From contig NZ_DAMBQK010000005.1 of NCBI RefSeq assembly GCF_032062175.1, forward strand, positions 1-64,000: DNA of 64,000 nucleotides, read 5' to 3'. The notes beneath the pieces are model-generated. The model searched no databases, was not told the DNA's origin, and saw only the letters and a list, made by a program, of their open reading frames with translations. This stretch comes from Atlantibacter sp032062175 (GTDB lineage Bacteria > Pseudomonadota > Gammaproteobacteria > Enterobacterales > Enterobacteriaceae). The position numbers and the translations under genes were made by a program. Within the stretch, counting starts at the first letter, position 1. The number at the start of each line of letters is the position of its first letter. Below are positions 44,275 to 52,969 of this stretch, piece by piece.

Positions 44275-45032
44275 AAATGGATCTCCACTGCCAAAGGGGC
44301 ATGATCGGAAAGGTGTCGCCATTCACGCAGCGGTAACGCGGTTGGGCTGCTGGCCGAGGCATTTTTGACATAAATGCGATCGAGGCGTAGCAGCGGCATC
44401 ACCGCCGGGAAGGTACGTGCCGGACGGCCTCTGGCGCGGGTAAACACCTCATCAAGCCCGGCTTTTGTTTTAAGAATAGTGTTGGCTTTTTGACGCCAGT
44501 CGTTAAAATCGCCCGCCACCACGATAGGCTCGCCGCCGGGCAGGCTGTTGACCAGATCGCACAGCATTTCAAGCTGGTCATGGCGATGCGCTTCCTGGAG
44601 GCCAAGATGAACGCAGATCACGTGCAGCGTTTTATTCACTTCGGCCAGATTAATACGGCAGTGCAGTAGCCCGCGTTTCTCATGACCGTTGTGCGAGACA
44701 TCGAGATTTTCATATTCATTAATGGGAAAGCGCGACAGCACCGCGTTGCCGTGATGCCCTTCGGGATAAACCGCGTTGCGCCCATAGGCGTAATCGTTCC
44801 ACATGGTGTCGGCGATAAATTCGTAGTGGGTGGTATCCGGCCAGTTTTCGAAGTGCAGCGGATGCACTTCATGGGCGCCCATCACCTCCTGAAGACAAAC
44901 GATATCGGCTGAAACGGTGCGCACGGCGTCACGCAGCTCCGGCAAAATAAAGCGCCGGTTCAATGCGGTAAAACCTTTGTGTGTATTGATTGTGAGCAGT
45001 TTGAATGAAAATGCAGCAGTCTTACTGGCCAT
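44271..45032 (-). CDS. ybhP: Endonuclease/exonuclease/phosphatase-family protein YbhP
   Basis: 253 aa, the E. coli length. Catalytic marks of the EEP fold: CLQEVMGAHE (Glu), VHLGLQEAHR (His), VAGDFNDW (Asp-x-Asn) and the terminal SDHAPL (Asp-His). It is first in ybhP-clsB-ybhN; co-transcription with clsB suggests a lipid phosphoesterase or phosphatase role, not shown. AGGGGGA precedes the ATG at 45032. Confidence 0.92.
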   Translation of the reverse strand: MASKTAAFSFKLLTINTHKGFTALNRRFILPELRDAVRTVSADIVCLQEVMGAHEVHPLHFENWPDTTHYEFIADTMWNDYAYGRNAVYPEGHHGNAVLSRFPINEYENLDVSHNGHEKRGLLHCRINLAEVNKTLHVICVHLGLQEAHRHDQLEMLCDLVNSLPGGEPIVVAGDFNDWRQKANTILKTKAGLDEVFTRARGRPARTFPAVMPLLRLDRIYVKNASASSPTALPLREWRHLSDHAPLAVEIHL

Positions 45033-45162
45033 GTTCCCCCTGCCTGTGTTTTTCCAATGAAAATAAAGTGTAGTCTTAGTCACAAAAAGGTGCGGGGTTA
45101 CGGAATTTTCCGTAAAGTGCGGTACTCTCAGTTACAGCGAGAAATTCCGAAGGAGAGAATTC

Positions 45163-45579
45163 ATGAAGTGGCAACAACGTATTCGTGTTGCAACCGGCCT
45201 TAGCTGCTGGCAGATCGTGCTGCATTTGGCCGTTATCGCGCTCCTGGTGATGGGATGGATGAGCGGCGCGCTGGTGAAAGTGGGCATTGGTTTATGCCTG
45301 CTTTACGGCGTAACGGTAGTAATGATGTTCGCCCTGCAACGCGTCCACCAAGGGCGTCTGCGCGAACTGGGCGACTTCCTTGAAGAGCTCACCACCACCT
45401 GGTATTTCGGCAATGCGATTATCGCGCTGTGGTTGCTGTCGCGCATCGTGCACAACAACCTGATCCTGGCGGTCGCCGGGCTCGCCATTCTTGCTGGCCC
45501 GGCATTAGTGTCGCTGCTGGCGAAAGAGCGTAAACCGCGTTTAAGCGATCTTTCTTCTAAACATAGCGTACGCCGCTGA
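45163..45579 (+). CDS. ybhQ: Inner membrane protein YbhQ
   Basis: 138 aa with four hydrophobic helices and a basic C-terminus (RKPRLSDLSSKHSVRR). Function unknown. GAAGGAGAG precedes the ATG. Its last 39 bp overlap, tail to tail, with ybhR on the other strand. Confidence 0.9.
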   Translation: MKWQQRIRVATGLSCWQIVLHLAVIALLVMGWMSGALVKVGIGLCLLYGVTVVMMFALQRVHQGRLRELGDFLEELTTTWYFGNAIIALWLLSRIVHNNLILAVAGLAILAGPALVSLLAKERKPRLSDLSSKHSVRR

Positions 45580-46647
45580 CCCCGTCGTGGCCGCGATCAC
45601 CAGTAGCGGCCACAAACTCCCCCAAACAATATCGAAACTGGCATCCTTCAGGTAAATCTGCTTGGTGATATCGGTGAAATGCCGAATCGGGTTCACCCAG
45701 GTCAGGTTTTGCAGCCACACCGGCATGTTCTCTACCGGCGACACATACCCCGACAGCAGTATCGCGGGCATCATAAAGACAAACACCCCGATAAACGCCT
45801 GCTGCTGGGTTGAGCAGAGCGAGGAAATCAGCAATCCGAAGCCGACCAGCGACAGGCCGTAAATCAGCATGGTGAAATAGAACAGGCTGAGCGAGCCGGA
45901 GAACGGAATATCGTAGCCCCAAATCCCCACGCCCAACACGATGCTGGCCTGGAACGTCGCCACGATCAGCGCCGGGACCGCTTTACCGACAAAAATCTGC
46001 CAGGTCGCCAGCGGCGAAACTAATAGCTGATCCAGCGTGCCCTGTTCCCGTTCGCGCGCCACCGACAGCGACGTCACAATCATCACCCCGATGGTGGTGA
46101 TCATGGCGATCAGCGATGGCACCACGAACCACTTGTAATCCAGATTCGGGTTGTACCAGTTGCGCACCACCAGTTCGCTGTTGTTCGGCTTTGGTTTGCC
46201 ATCCATCAGATCCTGCTGGTACTCCTTCACTATCTGCTGAATATAGTTGGCAGCAATCTGGGCGCTGTTGGAGTTACGCCCGTCGAGAATTAATTGCAGC
46301 GGGGCGGTTTCAAAGGTATCCAGCTTGCGCGAAAAGTCGGCCGGAAAGCGGATCAGCAACAGCACTTTCTGGGTATCGATAGTGGGGCGGATCTCCGCCG
46401 AGCTCTTCAGCAGGGTGATATGGCTGAACGCGGTGGCCTTAGCGAAGCGCTGGGTCAGCTCAACGGAGTGTTTGCCGTTGTCCTCGTTATAAATCGCGAT
46501 GCTGGCGTTGGTGACTTCCAGGGTGGCGGCGAACGGGAACAGCAGCACCTGGATCACCACCGGTAAAATCAGAATGGCGCGGGTTTGCGGTTCGCGCAGC
46601 AGCGACTGTAGCTCTTTGCGGATCAGCGTCCAGAGACGATGTAGCAT
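45541..46647 (-). CDS. ybhR: ABC-2 type exporter permease YbhR
   Basis: 368 aa. An N-terminal TM anchor and large periplasmic domain (about 25-170) are followed by five TM helices of the ABC-2 type; ARERE..LDQLLVSPL is the coupling helix region. With YbhS, YbhF and YbhG it forms an efflux pump; in E. coli it affects cefoperazone and tetracycline sensitivity and Na+/Li+ export is reported. Confidence 0.94.
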   Translation of the reverse strand: MLHRLWTLIRKELQSLLREPQTRAILILPVVIQVLLFPFAATLEVTNASIAIYNEDNGKHSVELTQRFAKATAFSHITLLKSSAEIRPTIDTQKVLLLIRFPADFSRKLDTFETAPLQLILDGRNSNSAQIAANYIQQIVKEYQQDLMDGKPKPNNSELVVRNWYNPNLDYKWFVVPSLIAMITTIGVMIVTSLSVAREREQGTLDQLLVSPLATWQIFVGKAVPALIVATFQASIVLGVGIWGYDIPFSGSLSLFYFTMLIYGLSLVGFGLLISSLCSTQQQAFIGVFVFMMPAILLSGYVSPVENMPVWLQNLTWVNPIRHFTDITKQIYLKDASFDIVWGSLWPLLVIAATTGSAAYAMFRRKIA

Positions 46648-46657
46648 TTCAATCTCC

Positions 46658-47788
46658 CTAGTCCAGCCGACGTTTGGTTTTCAGCCACGTCAGGCCGATA
46701 AACATCACGGCGGAAGCAATCAAAAACAGCACATTAACGATCAGCACCGCCGGAATGGTGCCGGCCAGGAACAGGCTTTGTAGCGTAGTGACGAAATAGC
46801 GCGCCGGAATAATGTAGGTCACGGCGCGGATCACCGCAGGCATACTGTCGATCTGGAAAATAAAACCCGACAACATCACCGACGGCAAAAACGCGGCGTT
46901 CAGCGCCACTTGGGCGGCGTTAAACTGGTTGCGGGTAATCGTGGAGATCAACAGCCCCATGCCGAGCGTACTGAGCAAAAACAGGCTGGTGATAAAAAAC
47001 AGCAGCCACAGCGAGCCGCGATACGGCACGCCAAGAATAAATACCGACACCAGCATGCACAGCAGCATCGCCAGCATACCGAGGAAGTAATAGGGGATTA
47101 ACTTGCACAGCAGCAGCTCGCTGCGCGTCACTTCGGTGGAGAGTAGCGCCTCCATGGTGCCGCGCTCCCATTCGCGGGCCACCACCAGCGAGGTTAAAAT
47201 CGCGCCGATCACCGTCATGATAATGGTCACCGCGCCGGGGATAATAAAGTGCTGGCTAATCGCGGCGGGATTAAACCAGTAGCGCGTCTGCACGTCGATC
47301 AGCGGCTCGAAGCTTTGGCCATTATCCTCCGCGCGCTGCATCTGCCAGATTTGCCAGATGCCTTCGATATACCCCTGCACAAAATTGGCGGTGTTAGGCT
47401 CACTGCCGTCGGTGATCACCTGAACCGGCGCGGTGTCGCCGCTGCGCGCCATCCGCTGGTCGAAATCCACCGGGATCACCACGATGCCGCGCACTTTCCC
47501 GGCCTGCATCCGCTGGATTAAATCCTGCCGGTCAGTGCTGATTTTCGGGTCAATAAACGGCGAGGCGCTGATGGTATGGGCAAAGTCCAGCGCCTCAGCG
47601 CTCTGCTGTTCCAGCAGAATCCCCACCCGCAGGCGGCTGGAGTCGAGGTTGATGCCGTAACCGAAAATAAACAGCAGCAGCAGCGGGATCACCACCGCAA
47701 TCAGCCAACTGCTGGGGTCGCGAATAATTTGCCGCGTCTCTTTGACGCACAGCGCCCGCACGCGCCGCCAGGAGAGGTGCGAACTCAT
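46658..47788 (-). CDS. ybhS: ABC-2 type exporter permease YbhS
   Basis: 376 aa, paralogous to YbhR. It has the same plan: cytoplasmic start, first TM (residues 30-48), periplasmic domain, then five TM helices with VAREWERGTMEALLSTEV. It lies 10 bp upstream of ybhR and overlaps the ybhF stop by 4 bp, consistent with a heterodimeric permease. Confidence 0.94.
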   Translation of the reverse strand: MSSHLSWRRVRALCVKETRQIIRDPSSWLIAVVIPLLLLFIFGYGINLDSSRLRVGILLEQQSAEALDFAHTISASPFIDPKISTDRQDLIQRMQAGKVRGIVVIPVDFDQRMARSGDTAPVQVITDGSEPNTANFVQGYIEGIWQIWQMQRAEDNGQSFEPLIDVQTRYWFNPAAISQHFIIPGAVTIIMTVIGAILTSLVVAREWERGTMEALLSTEVTRSELLLCKLIPYYFLGMLAMLLCMLVSVFILGVPYRGSLWLLFFITSLFLLSTLGMGLLISTITRNQFNAAQVALNAAFLPSVMLSGFIFQIDSMPAVIRAVTYIIPARYFVTTLQSLFLAGTIPAVLIVNVLFLIASAVMFIGLTWLKTKRRLD

Positions 47789-49524
47789 GATTCATGCTCC
47801 TTATCCCATTGCTGGATCAGCGTAATAAACGCGTGCTCCATGGTGGGGTCCGGGTGGTCATCGTCGGCGGTTTTTTGCTTCAGGTCATCCGGCGTGCCGC
47901 TGGCAATCAGCTTGCCGCGATACACCAGCCCGATGCGGTCACAGTATTCCGCCTCATCCATAAAGTGGGTAGTGACCATCACTGTGACGCCTTTTTCCAC
48001 CATGCTGTTGATATGCAGCCAGAATTCGCGACGGGTTAGCGGGTCGACGCCGGAGGTGGGTTCATCAAGAAACAGAATATCCGGCTCATGCATGAGCGCG
48101 CAGGCCAGCGCCAGCCGCTGCTTATAGCCCAGCGGCAGGGAATCGGTGGGCTGGTTGAAAATAGCTTTAAGGCTGAACGCCTCGCTCATGCGGCTGATTT
48201 TGTCGTTCTGGGCGCTGCCGCGCAGCCCGTAGACGCCAGAGAAAAAGCGCAGGTTCTGCTCTACCGTCAGGTTGCCGTATAGCGAAAACTTCTGGGCCAT
48301 ATAGCCCAGATGCTGGCGGGCCTTGCCGGAGCCGGTTTTTAAATCCATATCCAGCACCAGCGCTTTGCCCGATGTCGGCACCAGCAGGCCGCACATCATT
48401 TTAAAGGTGGTGGATTTGCCCGCGCCGTTTGGGCCGAGCAGGCCGAAAATCTCTCCGCGCTGCACGGTAAAGTTCACGTCATCGGTAGCGGCAAAATCAC
48501 CGAATTTTTTGGTGAGCGACCGCGCTTCAATCACCGTTTCGCCGGGTGTACCTTCCACGGTATGCAGGATCGCACCGAGGGGCGATTCGTTGGTGGACGC
48601 GCCGCCCAGCAGGTCAATAAAGGCATCCTCAAAACGCGGCGCGGTTTCGTTAACCTCGATGTCCGCCAGTTCCTGTTGCTGGCGCAGGGTATCGGCGCTG
48701 GCGTCCTTGCGGAGGATCAGGCGCACCGAACGGCCCTGGATCATCCCATCACTGACGGCATGGGTTTTCAGCGCCTTCTGCAATAGTTGACGGTTGTTCA
48801 GGGAAGGGCTGGTCGCCAGCACGCTGCGCCCGGCCATTTGCCGGGTCAGGGCTTTCGGCTCGCCCTGGTACAGCAGCTCGCCTTCGTTCATTAACAAGAC
48901 TTCCCGGCACTGTTCCGCTTCATCCAGATAAGAGGTGCTCCACAGGATCAGCATCCCTTCACCCGCCAGTTCATGAACCATTTGCCACAGCTCGCGGCGC
49001 GAAATCGGGTCAACGCCGACGCCGGGTTCATCCAGCAGCAGGACTTTCGGCTGGCCGACCAGGGTGCAGGCCAGACCGAGCTTTTGCTTCATCCCTCCGG
49101 AGAGTTTGCCTGCCAGACGATCGGTAAACGGGCCCAGGGCGGTGAACTCCAGTAGCCGCTCGAAGGTGGTGCGGCGCGTTTCCCCTGTGACGCTGCGCAA
49201 ATCGGCATACAGATTGAGGTTCTCCATCACGGTGAGATCTTCATACAGGCCGAATTTTTGCGGCATATAGCCCAAAATAGCGTGTAGCGCCCGGTCGTCA
49301 TTGACCGGATCGAGACCGTTAACCCGCGCCGCGCCGTCGTCCGGGCGCAGCAGTCCCGCCAGCATCCGCATCAGCGTGGTTTTGCCCGCGCCGTCCGGCC
49401 CGACTAAACCCGTGACCGCGCCCGCGCGGATCTCACTATGCAGGCTGGCGACCGCCGGTTTATCCATGCCGGGGAAGCGTTTCATCAGCCCGTCCAGGCG
49501 GATGATGCCGTCTTCAGCGCTCAT
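47785..49524 (-). CDS. ybhF: Exporter twin ATPase YbhF
   Basis: 579 aa with two ABC domains. The first has GPDGAGKTT and LSGGMKQKL; the second GPNGAGKST and the looser LPLGYKQRL signature, also seen in E. coli. Walker B motifs are LLLDEPGVGVDP and LFLDEPTSGVDP. The start at 49524 (MSAEDGIIRL) matches the family; the open frame to 49776 runs antiparallel to function inside ybhG. Confidence 0.95.
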   Translation of the reverse strand: MSAEDGIIRLDGLMKRFPGMDKPAVASLHSEIRAGAVTGLVGPDGAGKTTLMRMLAGLLRPDDGAARVNGLDPVNDDRALHAILGYMPQKFGLYEDLTVMENLNLYADLRSVTGETRRTTFERLLEFTALGPFTDRLAGKLSGGMKQKLGLACTLVGQPKVLLLDEPGVGVDPISRRELWQMVHELAGEGMLILWSTSYLDEAEQCREVLLMNEGELLYQGEPKALTRQMAGRSVLATSPSLNNRQLLQKALKTHAVSDGMIQGRSVRLILRKDASADTLRQQQELADIEVNETAPRFEDAFIDLLGGASTNESPLGAILHTVEGTPGETVIEARSLTKKFGDFAATDDVNFTVQRGEIFGLLGPNGAGKSTTFKMMCGLLVPTSGKALVLDMDLKTGSGKARQHLGYMAQKFSLYGNLTVEQNLRFFSGVYGLRGSAQNDKISRMSEAFSLKAIFNQPTDSLPLGYKQRLALACALMHEPDILFLDEPTSGVDPLTRREFWLHINSMVEKGVTVMVTTHFMDEAEYCDRIGLVYRGKLIASGTPDDLKQKTADDDHPDPTMEHAFITLIQQWDKEHES

Positions 49525-50518
49525 TGCGCGCCTCGTTATCAAACTGCACGGTGACAGGCATGCCCTGACGCAGCGAGGTGTCGGCATCGGTAACGATAAT
49601 CCGCAGGCGGTACACCAGGTCGGTACGCAGATCCGGGGTTTCCACGGTTTTTGGGGTAAATTCCGCCGTCGGCGAGACAAACCCGATCTGGCCTTTATAC
49701 GGACGATCCGGGCGGCCATCGGTATACAGCAGCACCTGCTGGCCCGGCTTCGCTTCACCGAGGTGGCTTTCATCAATATAGGCGCGCACCCACACCGGAT
49801 GGGTAAGGGAAAGGGTAAACACGGTGCCGCCTGCGTTCAGCATGGTGCCAGGCTCTACGGCGCGGGTCAGGATGGTGCCGTCAGAGGGGGACAGCAGGGT
49901 GGTATCCTGCAAATCCAGCGTTGACTGCGCCAGTTGCGCCTGCGCCTGTTCCAGCGCAGCCTTCGCCTGGGCAATTTCCTGCGGGCGGTTCCCGGCTTTG
50001 AACTGGCTCAGCTTATCCTGAGCCGCCTTCAGGTTCGCCACCGCCTGGTCGCGGGACGAACGGGCGTTTTCCAGGTCATTAGCGGAAATGGTGCGGCTTT
50101 TCCACAGCCCCTGCTGGCGGTTATAGAAATTCTGGGCGTAGTCGGCGGCGGCCTGGGATTGTTTCACTGCCGCCGCCGCCTGGGCGATTTCTTCCGAACG
50201 GTAACCGTCCATGACCAAATCGTATTTGGCCTGCGCCGCCGCCACGTTGGCTTGCGCCTGGCGCAGCGCGTTTTCATAGGGCGCTTTATCAATCAGCCCC
50301 AGCGTTGCGCCCGCTTTCACCGCATCGCCTTCATCGACATTCAGGCTGGCAAGACGCCCGCCCACCCGAAAACTCAAATTCACGGTACGGATATCGACGT
50401 TGCCATACAGGGTCAGCGCCCCATCCTGACGGCTCTGATACCACTTCCAGCCGCCAAAACAGGCCGCCAGCACCAGCACGACGATAACCACTAACAGTAC
50501 CGGTTTTTTGTTTTTCAT
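49514..50518 (-). CDS. ybhG: HlyD-type membrane fusion protein YbhG
   Basis: 334 aa. A single N-terminal TM (about 6-25) is followed by the barrel-sandwich domain, a long alpha-hairpin (80-210, Ala/Gln-rich) and a beta-barrel. It links YbhFSR to the outer membrane. The SRTISANDLENARSSRDQA segment is nearly unchanged from E. coli. It overlaps cecR and ybhF, so the whole set is one operon. Confidence 0.95.
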   Translation of the reverse strand: MKNKKPVLLVVIVVLVLAACFGGWKWYQSRQDGALTLYGNVDIRTVNLSFRVGGRLASLNVDEGDAVKAGATLGLIDKAPYENALRQAQANVAAAQAKYDLVMDGYRSEEIAQAAAAVKQSQAAADYAQNFYNRQQGLWKSRTISANDLENARSSRDQAVANLKAAQDKLSQFKAGNRPQEIAQAKAALEQAQAQLAQSTLDLQDTTLLSPSDGTILTRAVEPGTMLNAGGTVFTLSLTHPVWVRAYIDESHLGEAKPGQQVLLYTDGRPDRPYKGQIGFVSPTAEFTPKTVETPDLRTDLVYRLRIIVTDADTSLRQGMPVTVQFDNEARNER

Positions 50519-51198
50519 TAATCGCCACTCCTTACAGATAAGCCCTGCAAAATAAAATCAATATGGCTGGAAACCACCTGATGAATGCATTCACTTTTTT
50601 GCGGGTCGAACGCCGTCCAGCCGGTACGCACCAGAATGGTTTCGCGCCCCAGGCGGAAGGCGAGGATTTCGCCGATCAGCGCATGGGTGTGCAAAATGGT
50701 GGTGACATCGCCCGGATCGCGCCCGGTATAGCTGGCGACCAGGTGGGTGAGGTGGGTGTGCAGCGGCTCAATCACCTTGTCATGAATGAGCTGATAGGCC
50801 GGGGTCGGGGAAAGCTGCTCGCGTGAGATAAATTTGCTCAGATTCAACGTCTCATCGGCGGTCATCAGCGTGACCATATGGCGGCTGGCGTCGTCGATCA
50901 AACGGCGGATGTCGGCTTTGTCCGGCTTCGGCTGGGCTAAGATTAACTGGGCGGCTTCGGCGTGGGCCTGAAATTGGCTGCCGATAAAATCCGCCAGCGC
51001 CTGGGCGCAGGCGAGGTACAAATCCTCTTTTGAGCCAAAATAATAGGTAATGGCCGCGATGTTTTGCCCGGCGGCGGCGGCAATATCCCGCGTCGTGGCG
51101 TGCAAACCGTATTCGCCGAACTGAGCCGTAGCGGCCTGGATGAGCTGGCTTTTGGCGTGTTCGCCCCGGCTGGTCAACGGACTGGTGATGTTAATCAT
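50518..51198 (-). CDS. cecR: TetR-family regulator CecR (YbiH)
   Basis: 226 aa from the ATG at 51198, preceded by GGGTGA; in-frame GTGs lie 3 and 9 bp upstream. The N-terminal HTH (TTRDIAAAAGQNIAAITYYFGSKEDLY) is typical of TetR regulators. In E. coli CecR represses the ybhGFSR operon and rhlE and affects cefoperazone and chloramphenicol sensitivity. A long palindrome just upstream is its likely operator. Confidence 0.94.
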   Translation of the reverse strand: MINITSPLTSRGEHAKSQLIQAATAQFGEYGLHATTRDIAAAAGQNIAAITYYFGSKEDLYLACAQALADFIGSQFQAHAEAAQLILAQPKPDKADIRRLIDDASRHMVTLMTADETLNLSKFISREQLSPTPAYQLIHDKVIEPLHTHLTHLVASYTGRDPGDVTTILHTHALIGEILAFRLGRETILVRTGWTAFDPQKSECIHQVVSSHIDFILQGLSVRSGD

Positions 51199-51210
51199 CA
51201 CTGTCACCCA

Positions 51211-51240
51211 TAAAGTTAATCAATCGATTGATTGACTTTA
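51211..51240. promoter_or_regulatory. CecR operator palindrome
   Basis: 30-bp palindrome with one mismatched pair: left arm TAAAGTTAATCAATC, right arm GATTGATTGACTTTA. It lies 13 bp upstream of cecR and in the cecR-rhlE gap, so it can serve both directions. Confidence 0.85.
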
Positions 51241-51426
51241 TGGTTAAACGTTGAGCTTGTCCAGTCGGGGAGTGAAAATGAAACCGGCAGCAGGGCGACA
51301 ATTTATGCGCCACGTCACAAAAACTGCTACACTCCGCCCCCTTATGACATTGTGGTTTTGTCTCTGATTAGTGATAACTCCCCCTGAAACTACACCTTAT
51401 CGGGTCGGGGCGAGTCTGGAGTTGTT

Positions 51427-52836
51427 ATGTCTTTTGATTCGCTTGGTTTGAACCCTGATATTTTACGTGCCGTGACCGAACAGGGTTACACCGAACCTAC
51501 CCCGATTCAACGCCAGGCTATCCCTGTGGTATTGCAGGGGCGCGACCTGATGGCCAGCGCACAAACCGGCACCGGCAAAACCGCCGGTTTTACCTTGCCG
51601 CTGTTACAGTTACTGACTGATAAAGCGCATCAGGCCAAGGGCAACCGTCCGGTGCGCGCGTTGATTTTAACCCCGACCCGCGAACTGGCGGCCCAGGTGG
51701 GCGAGAACGTCCGCGAGTACAGTCAATATCTGAATATCCGTTCGCTGGTGGTATTCGGTGGCGTGAGCATCAACCCGCAGATGATGAAACTGCGCGGCGG
51801 CGTGGATGTGCTGATTGCCACCCCTGGCCGTCTGCTCGATCTGGAACACCAGAACGCCGTTAAGCTCGACAAAGTAGAGATTTTGGTGCTCGACGAAGCG
51901 GACCGGATGCTCGATATGGGCTTTATCCACGATATCCGCCGCGTGCTGGCGAAGCTGCCGCCGCGCCGCCAGAACCTGCTGTTCTCTGCGACCTTCTCTG
52001 ACGACATTAAATCGCTGGCGGAAAAACTGCTGCATAACCCGGCGGAAGTAGAAGTGGCGCGCCGCAACACCGCGTCCGAGCAGATCACCCAGTACGTTCA
52101 CTTTGTGGATAAAAAACGCAAGCGTGAGCTGCTGTCACAGATGATCGGCAAAGAAAACTGGCAGCAGGTGCTGGTATTTACCCGTACCAAGCACGGTGCC
52201 AACCATCTGGCGGAGCAGTTGAATAAAGACGGCATCCGCAGCGCCGCCATTCACGGCAACAAGAGCCAGGGCGCGCGTACCCGTGCGTTAGCTGATTTTA
52301 AATCCGGCGATCTGCGTGTGCTGGTAGCGACCGATATCGCTGCGCGCGGCCTGGATATTGAAGAACTGCCGCACGTAGTGAACTATGAGCTGCCGAACGT
52401 ACCGGAAGATTATGTGCACCGCATTGGCCGTACTGGCCGCGCTGCTGCGACCGGTCAGGCGCTGTCGCTGGTGTGCGTCGACGAGCATAAACTGCTGCGC
52501 GACATTGAACGTTTGCTGAAGCGCGAAGTACCGCGTATGGCGATCCCAGGTTTTGAACCGGACCCGAGCATCCCGGCAGAGCCGATCCAGAATGGTCGCG
52601 ACAGCCGTGGCGGCGGTCGTGGTCGTGGTCAGGCACCGCGCGGCGGCCAGTCTTCCGGTCGCGGCCAGCAGCAGGGCCAGCGCCGTAGCGAAGGCGGTGC
52701 GCCGAAAGGCGATCGCCGTACCGGTGGCGATGCCGCGAAAGGCGAAAAACCGTCGCGCCGTCTCGGCGATGCGGCAAAACCGGCAGGCGACCGTCCGCGC
52801 CGTCCGCGCCCGAGAAAACCGGCCAGCGCGCAGTAA
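51427..52836 (+). CDS. rhlE: DEAD-box ATP-dependent RNA helicase RhlE
   Basis: 469 aa. Helicase motifs in order: Q-motif (PTPIQRQAIP), AQTGTGKT, PTRELA, DEAD (LVLDEADRMLDMGF), SAT, ARGLDIEELP and HRIGRTGRAA. The last 90 residues are an RG-rich, basic disordered RNA-binding tail. E. coli RhlE acts in ribosome assembly and with the degradosome in the cold. It is divergent from cecR. Confidence 0.96.
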   Translation: MSFDSLGLNPDILRAVTEQGYTEPTPIQRQAIPVVLQGRDLMASAQTGTGKTAGFTLPLLQLLTDKAHQAKGNRPVRALILTPTRELAAQVGENVREYSQYLNIRSLVVFGGVSINPQMMKLRGGVDVLIATPGRLLDLEHQNAVKLDKVEILVLDEADRMLDMGFIHDIRRVLAKLPPRRQNLLFSATFSDDIKSLAEKLLHNPAEVEVARRNTASEQITQYVHFVDKKRKRELLSQMIGKENWQQVLVFTRTKHGANHLAEQLNKDGIRSAAIHGNKSQGARTRALADFKSGDLRVLVATDIAARGLDIEELPHVVNYELPNVPEDYVHRIGRTGRAAATGQALSLVCVDEHKLLRDIERLLKREVPRMAIPGFEPDPSIPAEPIQNGRDSRGGGRGRGQAPRGGQSSGRGQQQGQRRSEGGAPKGDRRTGGDAAKGEKPSRRLGDAAKPAGDRPRRPRPRKPASAQ

Positions 52837-52844
52837 CATCAAAT

Positions 52845-52870
52845 GGGAGCCCACGTGGCTCCCTTGTTAT
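52845..52870 (+). terminator. Terminator of rhlE
   Basis: GGGAGCC-CACGT-GGCTCCC followed by TTGTTATTT. Confidence 0.75.
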
Positions 52871-52935
52871 TTCTGCGCGGCGTCTCGCGTAACCGCGGGC
52901 TTTTGCTTTGCGGCAGCGGGATGAAGATGTCACAA

Positions 52936-52955
52936 TAGTGGCTGTTTATACAGTA
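52936..52955. promoter_or_regulatory. LexA box of dinG
   Basis: TAGTGGCTGTTTATACAGTA. The right half (ACAGTA) is perfect; the left is degenerate, as in E. coli dinG. It lies 14 bp before the ATG. Confidence 0.8.
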
Positions 52956-52969
52956 TTTATGGTTCTGCT

